NCBI RefSeq assembly: GCF_022829605.1
Contig: NZ_JAKSYD010000187.1
Span: 1-36,857, forward strand
Direction of reading: 5' to 3'
DNA from: Methylobacterium sp. E-065
GTDB lineage: Bacteria > Pseudomonadota > Alphaproteobacteria > Rhizobiales > Beijerinckiaceae
DNA: 36,857 bases
Of the stretch, positions 17,366 to 24,845 are shown one piece after another. Numbering within the stretch: position 1 is the first letter of the stretch; the number at the start of each line of letters is the position of its first letter. The notes beneath the pieces were generated by a model that saw only the letters and a program-made list of their open reading frames with translations, had not been told where the DNA came from and searched no databases. A program made the position numbers and the translations under genes.

Positions 17366-19627
17366 TCAGACCAGCAGCTTGTCGAGCGTAATCGGCATCT
17401 CGCGCACCCGCACGCCGGTGGCGTGCCAGATCGCGTTGGCGATGGCCCCGACCGTGCCGGTGATACCGATCTCGCCGACGCCCTTCACGCCCAGGTTGTT
17501 CACCACTGCGTCGTCCTCGTGGACCAAGATCGCCTCCATGGCGGGCACGTCGGCGTTCACCGGCACATGGTATTCGGCGAGGTTGTCGTTGAGGAAGCGG
17601 CCTGTGCGCGGGTCCATCTCGGCCCGCTCGTGCAGGGCGAAGGACAGGCCCCAGATCATCCCGCCGTAATACTGGCTCTGGACCAGCCGCGGGTTGATCA
17701 CCCGGCCCGCCGCGAAGGCGCCGACGAGGCGGCTCACCCGAATCTGGCCGAGATCGGGATCGACCTTGACCTCGGCGAAGACCGCTCCGTGGGCGTGCAT
17801 GGCGTAAGAGGCCTGCGCGGCCGGATCGGCCCCGGCCTTGCCCTGGCCCTCGATGCTGGCCCGGCCGGCCCGGGCGAGGATGTCGGTGACGGATTCGCCC
17901 CGGCTCGTGTCGTCGCGCCGGGTCAGGCGCCCGTCGGCGGCGGTCACGCCGGCATTGCCCGCGCCGTAGAGCGGCGAGGCGGGGTCGTTGGTGGCGAGAT
18001 CCGCGAGTTGCCGGATCACGTCGGCCGCCGCCGCGTGGATCGCGCCGCCCGCCGTGGCGGTGTGGCCGGAGCCGCCCGCGATGCCGGCATTCGGCAGATC
18101 GGAAGACCCCATCCGGAAGGTGAGGGCGTCCATCCCGATCCCGAGCCCGTCGGCGGCGATCTGGGCGAGCGCCGTCCAGGACCCCTGGCCCATGTCGATC
18201 GCCCCGAGTTCCACCGTGCCGGTGCCGTCGGCGCGGATCTCGGCCCGGGCCATGCCTTCGAAGATCAGGGCCGGGAAGGTCGCGGTGCCCATGCCGGTGC
18301 CGACCAGGAACCCGTCCTTGTCGCGCGTCTGGCGGGGCTGGAGCGGGCGCCCGGCCCAGCCGAACGCCTCGGCGCCGCGGCGGTAGCATTCCCGCAGGGC
18401 CTTCGAGGAGAACGGCTTTCCGGTGATCGGCTCGACCTCGGCGTAGTTGGCCAGCCGGAACTCCAGCGGGTCCATGCCGAGTTCGTGCGCCATCTCGTCC
18501 AGCGCGCTCTCCAGGGCGACGCTGCCGGTGGCCTCGCCGGGCGCGCGCATGAACAGCGGCGTGCCGGTATCGAGGCGCACGGCTTCGTGCCGGATCGCGA
18601 GGGCCGGGCTCGCGTAGAGGGTGCTGGTCGCCCGGCCCGCCGGCTCGAAGAAGTCGTCGAAGCTCGACGAGGCGGTGAGGATGTGGTGGTCGAGCGCCGT
18701 AAGCTTGCCGGCCGCATCGGTGCCGAGGCGCAGGGTCTGCCGGGTCGGGCCGCGATGGCCCATCGGGCCGTACATCTGGGTCCGGGTCGGCACGAGCTTC
18801 ACCGGCTTGCCCACGAGCTTCGCCGCCATGCAGGCCAGCACCTGCGGCCCGGCGGGCACGCCCTTCGAGCCGAAGCCGCCGCCGAGGTAGGGGCTCTCGA
18901 TGTGGATGTCGTCGGGGGTGATGCCGAACAGCCCGGCGAGCCGGCCCTGCGACATGGCCAGCGCCTGGGTCGGCATCAGGAGCGTCAGCCGATTCCCCTC
19001 CCAGCTGGCCACGGCCGCGTGCGGCTCCATGGCGTTGTGATACTGGGCCGGGGTCTCGTAGGTGGCCGCGATCGTCTTGGACGCGGCGGCAAGCCCGGCC
19101 TCGACGTCGCCATCGGACTCGGCCGCGGGCGCACCGACGCCCACGGAGGGCGGAGTGAAGACCTCGCCGGCATCGAGCCCGATCCGCGGCGTCTCGGCCG
19201 CGTAGGTCGGGGCGAGCAGCCGGGCGCCCTCGGTCGCCGCCTCCAGGGTCTCGGCGATCACCACGGCGATCGGCTGGTTGGCGTAGCGGACCCGATCGTT
19301 CTGCAGGAGATCGAGGCGGAAGGTGAACGGGCCGTCCTTGGCGTCCGGGTCCTTGGCGAGCTTCGGCGCGTTCTCCGGCGTCATCACCGCGACGATTCCG
19401 GGATGCGCCGCGGCGGCCGCCACGTCGAGGCCGGTGACGCGGCCCTTCGCGATCCGGGCGACGCAGAGCGCGGCATGGAGCGTGCCGGGGGGCAGGTTGT
19501 CGGCGGAGAAGCGGGCCTGGCCCGTCACCTTCAGGGGGCCGTCGCGCCGGGTGAGCGGCTGGCCGATGCTGGAGCCGTGGCGGACACCGCCGGCGGGGAG
19601 GGTCGAAGGCGAGGCGGTCGCGGTCAT
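17366..19627 (-). CDS. paoC: Molybdenum-hydroxylase large subunit (PaoC/XdhA-type, molybdopterin-binding)
   Basis: A 753-aa Mo-cofactor subunit of the xanthine oxidase family. The N-terminal Ald_Xan_dh_C domain starts with PLTRRDGPLKVTGQARFSAD and the Mo-cofactor halves follow (YLGGGFGSKG; GSGHTATAGG). The base-catalyst Glu of this family is Glu719 (GVKGVGEIGITG). The ATG at 19627 has GAGGAG overlapping the stop of the FAD gene 10 nt upstream. Subunit order and size fit the PaoABC aldehyde dehydrogenase type of E. coli. The true substrate (aromatic aldehydes, purines or others) cannot be read from the sequence. Confidence 0.93.
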   Translation of the reverse strand: MTATASPSTLPAGGVRHGSSIGQPLTRRDGPLKVTGQARFSADNLPPGTLHAALCVARIAKGRVTGLDVAAAAAHPGIVAVMTPENAPKLAKDPDAKDGPFTFRLDLLQNDRVRYANQPIAVVIAETLEAATEGARLLAPTYAAETPRIGLDAGEVFTPPSVGVGAPAAESDGDVEAGLAAASKTIAATYETPAQYHNAMEPHAAVASWEGNRLTLLMPTQALAMSQGRLAGLFGITPDDIHIESPYLGGGFGSKGVPAGPQVLACMAAKLVGKPVKLVPTRTQMYGPMGHRGPTRQTLRLGTDAAGKLTALDHHILTASSSFDDFFEPAGRATSTLYASPALAIRHEAVRLDTGTPLFMRAPGEATGSVALESALDEMAHELGMDPLEFRLANYAEVEPITGKPFSSKALRECYRRGAEAFGWAGRPLQPRQTRDKDGFLVGTGMGTATFPALIFEGMARAEIRADGTGTVELGAIDMGQGSWTALAQIAADGLGIGMDALTFRMGSSDLPNAGIAGGSGHTATAGGAIHAAAADVIRQLADLATNDPASPLYGAGNAGVTAADGRLTRRDDTSRGESVTDILARAGRASIEGQGKAGADPAAQASYAMHAHGAVFAEVKVDPDLGQIRVSRLVGAFAAGRVINPRLVQSQYYGGMIWGLSFALHERAEMDPRTGRFLNDNLAEYHVPVNADVPAMEAILVHEDDAVVNNLGVKGVGEIGITGTVGAIANAIWHATGVRVREMPITLDKLLV

Positions 19628-19637
19628 GCGGGTCTCC

Positions 19638-20681
19638 TCAGACGATGCCGAACGGGGAGGCGGGGAGCGCCGGGATGCGGGCGGGCGTGCCCGTGGCGGC
19701 CTGGGTGAGGGCGCGGATCGCCACCCGGCGGGCGAGTTCGATCTTGAAGGCGTTGGCCTCGCCGGTGGGCTTGGCCCCGGCGAGCGCCGCGTCGGCGGCC
19801 TTGGCGTAGGCCTCGGGGGAGGGTGCCTGTCCGGCCAGCACGGCTTCGGCCTCCGCCACCCGCCAGGGCTTCAGCGCCAGCCCGCCGAGGGCCAGCCGGG
19901 CCTGGGCGATTCGGCCGCCGGCCTCCAGGGTGAGGGCGGCCGCCGCCGAGACCACCGCGAAGGCGTAGGAGGTGCGGTCGCGGACCTTGAGATAGCGGGC
20001 GTGGCCCCGGAAAAATGCCGCCTCGGGGGGCAGGCGCAGGGCGGTGATCAACTCGCCGGGCCGCAACTCGGTCTCCCGCTCCGGATGGTCGCCGGGCAGC
20101 AGGTGGAACGCGGTGAGGGGCACCTCGCGCGTGCCGTCCGGCCCGGAGATCTCCACCACCGCGTCGAGGGCGGCGAGCGGCACGCAGAAATCGGACGGGT
20201 GGGTGGCGATGCAGTGCTCGGTCCAGCCCTGGACCGCGTGGATGCGGGTGGCATGCCCGAGCGCCGCGCAGCCGGAGCCGGGGGCGCGCTTGTTGCAGGG
20301 CGAGACCGCATCGGTGAAGTATTGGCAGCGGGTGCGCTGCATCAGGTTGCCGCCGACGGTCGCGGCGTTGCGCAGCTGCGCCGAGGCGCCGGCCAGCAGG
20401 GCCTCAGCCACCATCGGGTAGGTTTTTTCGAACATCGGGTCGTAGGCGAGGTCGCTGTTGCGCACCAGCGCGCCGATCCGAGTGGCGCCGTCCGGCAGAC
20501 GCTCGATCGACGACAGGCCGGGCAGGCGGGTGATGTCGACGATCCGCTCGGGGGTCGCGACGCCGCCCTTCATCAGGTCGACCAAGTTGGTGCCGGCGGC
20601 CAGGAAGGCGGTGCCCGGTACCTGCCCGGCCGCCACGGCCTCGGGCACGCTCGCGGGGCGGATGTAGTCGAAGGTTTTCAC
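19638..20681 (-). CDS. paoB: Molybdenum-hydroxylase FAD subunit with extra Fe-S cysteines (PaoB type)
   Basis: A 347-aa FAD-binding subunit. The FAD loop reads AAGTNLVDLMKGG and the second motif is NAATVGGNLMQRTRC. A cysteine cluster follows (C-QYFTDAVSP-C-NKRAPGSG-C, then EHC before IATHPSDF). In PaoB of E. coli the corresponding insert binds a [4Fe-4S] cluster, a trait that sets this group apart from xanthine dehydrogenases. The start is GTG at 20681, overlapping the stop of the 2Fe-2S gene (GTGA), which implies coupled translation. An ATG-started frame to 20873 runs through the neighbour and is rejected. Confidence 0.93.
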   Translation of the reverse strand: MKTFDYIRPASVPEAVAAGQVPGTAFLAAGTNLVDLMKGGVATPERIVDITRLPGLSSIERLPDGATRIGALVRNSDLAYDPMFEKTYPMVAEALLAGASAQLRNAATVGGNLMQRTRCQYFTDAVSPCNKRAPGSGCAALGHATRIHAVQGWTEHCIATHPSDFCVPLAALDAVVEISGPDGTREVPLTAFHLLPGDHPERETELRPGELITALRLPPEAAFFRGHARYLKVRDRTSYAFAVVSAAAALTLEAGGRIAQARLALGGLALKPWRVAEAEAVLAGQAPSPEAYAKAADAALAGAKPTGEANAFKIELARRVAIRALTQAATGTPARIPALPASPFGIV

Positions 20682-21172
20682 GCCGCGTCCTCCCGCTGCT
20701 CGGTCGTCCGGGCCGCCGCGTCCTGAACCGCATCGAGGATGCCGGCATAGGCACCGCAGCGGCAGAGATTGCCGCTCATGCCCTCGCGGATGCGCTCGGG
20801 ATCGGTGCCGGCCTGGCCCTCGCGGATCAGTCCGACCGCGCTCATGATCTGGCCGGGGGTGCAGAAGCCGCACTGGAAGCCGTCATGGGCGATGAAGGCG
20901 GCCTGGACCGGGTGGAGCGTGTCGCCCTCGGCGAGCCCCTCGATGGTCAGGATCTCGGCTCCGTCGAGGCTCGCGGCGAGGGTCAGGCAGGCATTGATCC
21001 GCCGCCCGTCCACCAGCACCGTGCAGGCGCCGCACTGGCCGCGGTCGCAGCCCTTCTTGGCGCCGGTCAGGCCGAGGCGCTCGCGCAGGAGGTCGAGGAG
21101 GGTCACCCGCGGATCGTCGAGGGCGATCTCGCGCGGCTGCCCGTTCAGGGTGAGCCTGAGGGGAATGGTCAT
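20678..21172 (-). CDS. paoA: Molybdenum-hydroxylase 2Fe-2S subunit (PaoA type, without Tat leader)
   Basis: A 164-aa electron-transfer subunit with two [2Fe-2S] sites: the plant-ferredoxin type (KKGCDRGQCGACTVLVDG, with a further NAC) and the helical type (FQCGFCTPGQ with NLCRCGAY). It is first in the operon, 2Fe-2S to FAD to Mo. The ATG at 21172 gives the compact family N-terminus; the open frame to 21436 continues without any recognisable domain or twin-arginine motif. E. coli PaoA carries a long Tat leader, so this complex may be cytoplasmic. The ribosome-binding site is weak. Confidence 0.92.
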   Translation of the reverse strand: MTIPLRLTLNGQPREIALDDPRVTLLDLLRERLGLTGAKKGCDRGQCGACTVLVDGRRINACLTLAASLDGAEILTIEGLAEGDTLHPVQAAFIAHDGFQCGFCTPGQIMSAVGLIREGQAGTDPERIREGMSGNLCRCGAYAGILDAVQDAAARTTEQREDAA

Positions 21173-21421
21173 GGCGGTCCCGGCTTTGCGAAGGCTGGAA
21201 CCGTTACAGATAGCTGGGCCGGACTCGGCGGCGAGACCTTCAGCAAACGACGATGTGCGCAAGCTCACGACCCGCGCAGGCTGCGCCACTCTGCAGGATT
21301 GACGGGCTGCCGAAAGCCGAGGACGGACTTCGTCGGCAGACTTGGTGCGCTCTTCCGGAGCCGGACGGGGTGACGAAGCCGGGCCATTCGGGTATCGGTT
21401 TGCGGGGGGATTTCCTCCACC

Positions 21422-21497
21422 GGGCCTGTAGCTCAATGGTTAGAGCCGACCGCTCATAACGGTCTGGTTGCAGGTTCGAGTCCTGCCGGGCCCACCA
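21422..21497 (+). tRNA. tRNA-Ile2 (CAU), probably lysidine-modified
   Basis: A 76-nt cloverleaf with encoded CCA and anticodon CAT at 21455-21457 in loop CTCATAA. The acceptor stem is GGGCCTG/CGGGCCC. C4-G69 and C5-G68 are present, matching the pairs TilS uses to recognise tRNA-Ile2. The D-arm GCTCAATGGTTAGAGC and the variable loop also fit alphaproteobacterial Ile2 better than elongator Met. The second choice, elongator tRNA-Met, cannot be fully excluded by eye. Confidence 0.85.
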
Positions 21498-21532
21498 GCT
21501 TAGACCACGCGCCAGCCCGGTTTGCTCGTCCC

Positions 21533-21565
21533 GCAGGCTGGTCTTGGCCCGCAGTCTGGTCTTGG
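21533..21565. repeat. Short tandem direct repeat after tRNA-Ile2
   Basis: GCAGGCTGGTCTTGG (21533-21547) is followed after 3 nt by GCAGTCTGGTCTTGG (21551-21565), 14 of 15 bases identical. No gene is affected. Function unknown. Confidence 0.5.
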
Positions 21566-21650
21566 ATCGGCCCGATGCCGCCGATCGCAACGATCGCCGC
21601 GCATCCAAGCATCCAGCAGAAGAACCTCCGCACCCACGATGCCGATGGCC

Positions 21651-21767
21651 CTATGACATCGATATCGTGCAGACGAGAAGGATCAGAACCTCGAACGCGA
21701 TCCATCCGCCGAATACAACAATCAGCTCCCAATTCGCCGTCTTGCCGATTTTGGTCACAGCGTACAC
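21651..21767 (-). CDS. 38-residue membrane microprotein
   Basis: An open frame of 38 codons starts with GTG at 21767 and ends at TAG (21651-21653). It is preceded by a strong GGGGAGG ribosome site 6 nt upstream. The peptide begins VYAVTKIGKTANWE, followed by a roughly 18-residue hydrophobic helix (LIVVFGGWIAFEVLILLV) and a short tail CTISMS. A lysine-bearing N-terminus before a single hydrophobic helix suits an inner-membrane microprotein. Base composition is less GC-rich than in neighbouring genes. The family is not recognised. Support comes from the start signal and hydrophobic pattern only. Confidence 0.5.
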   Translation of the reverse strand: MYAVTKIGKTANWELIVVFGGWIAFEVLILLVCTISMS

Positions 21768-22130
21768 GGGCAACCTCCCCGCGGAGCTCCCAGCTCCGCA
21801 AGCAGTTTCAGTCAACGCGATGATATTACGCTTATAAGTATTCGATCATATTTTTGCCCAAATGGCAATCGTGGATTTCAACAGAGTCGGACAGACAACA
21901 GCACACGTCGTCAATGCCACCGCCGCGCAGGTAGATCCGGATTGCGGATACTGCAGCGCAGCGCGTCTGCCAGGCGGTGACCGATGCGGTCGGCTTTCCG
22001 CGGGGCAATCTAGGTCCGGCCGGCGGAGCGGCACCGGCTGCGGCGGATCCCGGCCTCACCCGTTGAACCCCCGCCCTCGCCCACGTGTTGGGCCGCAGCC
22101 GACATGACGGCAGCGACACGAGGACGGTCC
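21768..22130. other. Non-coding stretch with an AT-rich segment
   Basis: No convincing gene was found here. A local AT-rich patch (about 21820-21875, including TATAAGTATTCGATCATATTTTTG) stands out from the GC-rich surroundings and may hold promoters for the microprotein or the molbindin-like gene. No repeat or RNA gene was recognised. Confidence 0.5.
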
Positions 22131-22343
22131 ATGAAGCATGGCGCGCGCAACGACATCCCCGCCACGGTGACGGCGATCAAGCGCGGGGGCGTGATGGCTC
22201 AGGTCGAGGTGGAACTCGTCGGCACCACCTACCGCATGGCCTCGGTGATGACCGTCGATTCGCTTGAGGAACTCGGCCTCAAGGAGGGCGACACCGTGCA
22301 CGTGCTCGCGAAGGCGGTGAACGTGCTGCTCGTGAAGCCGTGA
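22131..22343 (+). CDS. Molbindin-like single TOBE-domain protein
   Basis: A 70-aa protein that is one TOBE/Mop domain: GARNDIPATVTAIKRGGVMA, then VEVEL, the TVDSLEELGLKEGD turn and the closing strand AKAVNVLLVKP. Proteins of this type assemble into rings that bind molybdate or tungstate in the cytoplasm. The ATG at 22131 is preceded by AGGA (22121-22124); the in-frame ATG at 22104 would add nine residues outside the domain. It lies about 1 kb from a molybdenum-hydroxylase operon on the other strand, so a role in molybdate storage or homeostasis is plausible. Confidence 0.88.
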   Translation: MKHGARNDIPATVTAIKRGGVMAQVEVELVGTTYRMASVMTVDSLEELGLKEGDTVHVLAKAVNVLLVKP

Positions 22344-22430
22344 CGGCGCGGGACCGGACCGGTCGCTCAAGCGTCATCGGGCGGGGTTAAGGGGGCTCTC
22401 CCCGCTGTTCCACCCCGACGCGATCATCCG

Positions 22431-22565
22431 ATGGACTGGTTTGACCTGCCCGAGGACGCCCCCCTGTCGTCCGAGCCCGACGCGAGCCGCATGCGGCTGT
22501 ACATCATCGCCGGGCTGCTCGGCGTCGGGGTGCTCGGCGGGGTGCTGCACCTCCTCCCGGCCTGA
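22431..22565 (+). CDS. 44-residue membrane protein of unknown function
   Basis: A 44-codon frame from ATG at 22431 to TGA at 22563-22565. The acidic N-terminal half (MDWFDLPEDAPLSSEPD) is followed by Arg residues and a hydrophobic helix (LYIIAGLLGVGVLGGVLHLL). This is the layout of a single-pass protein, with its orientation set by SRMR before the helix. The ribosome site is weak. It is co-directional with the molbindin-like gene, 87 nt downstream, and converges on the chemoreceptor gene. No family recognised. Confidence 0.5.
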   Translation: MDWFDLPEDAPLSSEPDASRMRLYIIAGLLGVGVLGGVLHLLPA

Positions 22566-22646
22566 CGGCGACAGGCCGTCAAGCTCTGCGCGGCCCGGCT
22601 CCGGCGCGGTGCAAGGCCGCAGCGGAGTCCGGGCGCAGGCCCCCGG

Positions 22647-24644
22647 TCAGGCGGCCCGGATCTCGCGCAGGAAGCCGTCCACCTCCTGTTTGACAGCCAG
22701 CGACTGCTTGGCCAGCTCGGTCGCCGCGTTCAGCACCTGCGCGGCCGCGCTGCCGGTCTCGCCGGCGGCTGCCAGCACCCGGGTCACGTTGGACGACACG
22801 TCCTGCGTCCCCCGCGCGGCCTGACTGGCATTGCGCGAGATCTCGCTGGTCGCCGCCGTCTGCTCCACCACCGTCGAGGCGATCGAGCCGCTGATCTCGC
22901 TCATGCTCGCGATCGTACGCGCGATCTGCTGCATCGCCTCCGCGGCCTGGGCGGTGGCCGCCTGGATCGCGGCGATCTGGCCGCCGATCTCGTCGGTCGC
23001 CTTCGCGGTCTGGCCGGCCAGTTCCTTCACCTCGGCGGCGACCACGGCGAAGCCCCGACCCGCCTCGCCGGCGCGCGCCGCCTCGATCGTGGCGTTGAGC
23101 GCGAGCAGGTTGGTCTGGCCGGCGATGCCGGAGATCGTCGTCACGGCCGCGCCGATCTGCTCGGCGGCCGCGCGCAGGCTCGCCATGGCGGCGTTGCTCG
23201 CCTCCGCTTCGTGGGCGGCAAAGCCCGCGACCTCGTTGGAACGCACCACCTGCCGCTCGACCTCCTGGAGCGAGGACACCATCTCCTCGGCGGCGGCCGC
23301 CACGGTCTGGACGTTGGTGGCCGTCTGCTCGGCGGCGGCGCTGGAGGCGACCGCCTGCGTGTTGGTGTCGTCGGCGACCCGGGTCATGGAGCGCGCCGTG
23401 GCGTCGAGTTCGGTGGCGCTCGCCGTGACGACGACGAGCGATTGGGCGACCCTCTGCTCAAAGGTGCGGACGAGCTGATCGACCCGCTCGACCCGGCGCA
23501 GCCGCGCCTCCTGCTCGGTGGCCTGCGCGGCCTCCAGCTCCGCCCGGGTGATGGCGTTCTGCCGGAACACCTCCACGGCCTCGGCCATGGCGCCCAGCTC
23601 CCCGGCCGCATCCTGCGAGGGCACCGCGACGGCGGTGTCGCCCGCCGCCAGCTGCGCCATCGCCTCGGTCATGCCGCCGACCGGCCGGACGATGCTGCGG
23701 GCGATGAGGAAGGCCAGCGCTCCGCCGATCACCAGGACCAGGACCGCCGAACCGATCTGAATCTGACGGGCTGCCGCCCCGTAGGCCGCCGTGGCGGCTT
23801 CACTGTCCTTGAGGGAGCGCTCGATGTCGGCGCGCAGGGCCTGGGCGGATTGATTGATCGTCACCGCAGGCGCCGCGATGCCCGACTCGTAGGCCGTGTT
23901 CGCCAGCTCCATCGCCGCGACATAAGCCCCGAACTTGTCGACGTAGCCGGCCAGTGCGGCGTTGACCGCCTCGATCGGGGCCGCCAGGGATTCGGTGCTG
24001 GGGGCCTCCACGAGGGTCTCCACGGCGCGCTGAGCCTTCGCGGCATTGGCGGCGAACGTGGCCGGCCCCTTCGGGTCGCCGGTCGCCAGGAAGCGCCAGT
24101 TGGCGACGCGAACCAGCAACACGGCGCTCTCGACATCCTGGGCGCGGCTGAGAATATCCCGATCGGCTCGGGCGCGCACCGCCTCCACCAAGGCGCTCGT
24201 CGCGTGGGTCAGCGCGTCGCCGCCCGTGAACAATGTGTCCTTGGCCGCGTTCAGGCCCGCACCGGCCGTCGCGAGGCGCTCCAGCGCCGGCCGCACGCTT
24301 CTCGCATCGTCGCGGGTCCTCGCGTAAAGCGCGCGCCGCTGGTCGGACTGGGTGACCGCACGGCGCGCCTCGGCGAGTTCCTCGATCGCCTGCCGCGCCT
24401 GCTCGATCCCGGCGATCCGCTCCGGCTTCGGCGCGAACCGCTAAAGGCCGGCCTCGCCGATCAGACGTTCGGCGAGGCCGGCGAGCTGGATGGCGCTCCG
24501 CACCCCCGATTCGAACTGGATTCGCTTATCGTATTGTTCGTTGATGAGCCCTTGCTGGTAAATCATATATGTATTTGCGCTGGCCACAAACGCCATAACT
24601 ATACCAAAACCAGCATAAAGACGTGATCTTATACCAATATTCAT
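22647..24644 (-). pseudogene. Methyl-accepting chemotaxis protein interrupted by an in-frame TAG
   Basis: The full frame from ATG at 24644 to TGA at 22647 would encode about 665 residues: a first membrane helix (residues 9-29, YAGFGIVMAFVASANTYMI), a helical sensor region resembling the HBM type, a second helix near 297-318 (SAVLVLVIGGALAFLIA), HAMP, and a signalling domain with the hallmark hairpin (ISGIAGQTNLLALNATIEAA, RAGEAGRGFAVVAAEVKELA). Codon 68 is TAG (24441-24443); the frame is otherwise intact on both sides with no shift. The result is a 67-aa fragment and a 3' part whose first ATG is at 24296. Either a real nonsense mutation or a base error explains this. The receptor would be non-functional unless the stop is read through. 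Confidence 0.85.
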
Positions 24645-24845
24645 CGTATAACCTGTAGTGATTCGCCGAATCGGGGCGCGGGGCGATCTTGCCATAGACT
24701 TTTAATCCACGCCTGCTCTCCGAAATCTCCATCGCGACACGATGAGACCGTGCCGGCCGATCCGCGACGCGGCGCGATCCATCCGACGGAGGCGCCCGGA
24801 GTGTCGTGGTCCCGGAGCGGTGCCGGCGGCGTGGCCCCGCGCGGA

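Noticed and set aside
21240..21801. Minus-strand frames across tRNA-Ile2 containing ARQDSNLQPDRYERSALTI or VGPAGLEPATRPL
   Set aside because: These are well-known false proteins produced by reading the opposite strand of a tRNA gene.
22381..22405. GCGGGG/CCCCGC pair between the molbindin-like gene and the 44-aa protein gene
   Set aside because: Short stem, long loop and no T run. It could be chance in GC-rich sequence.
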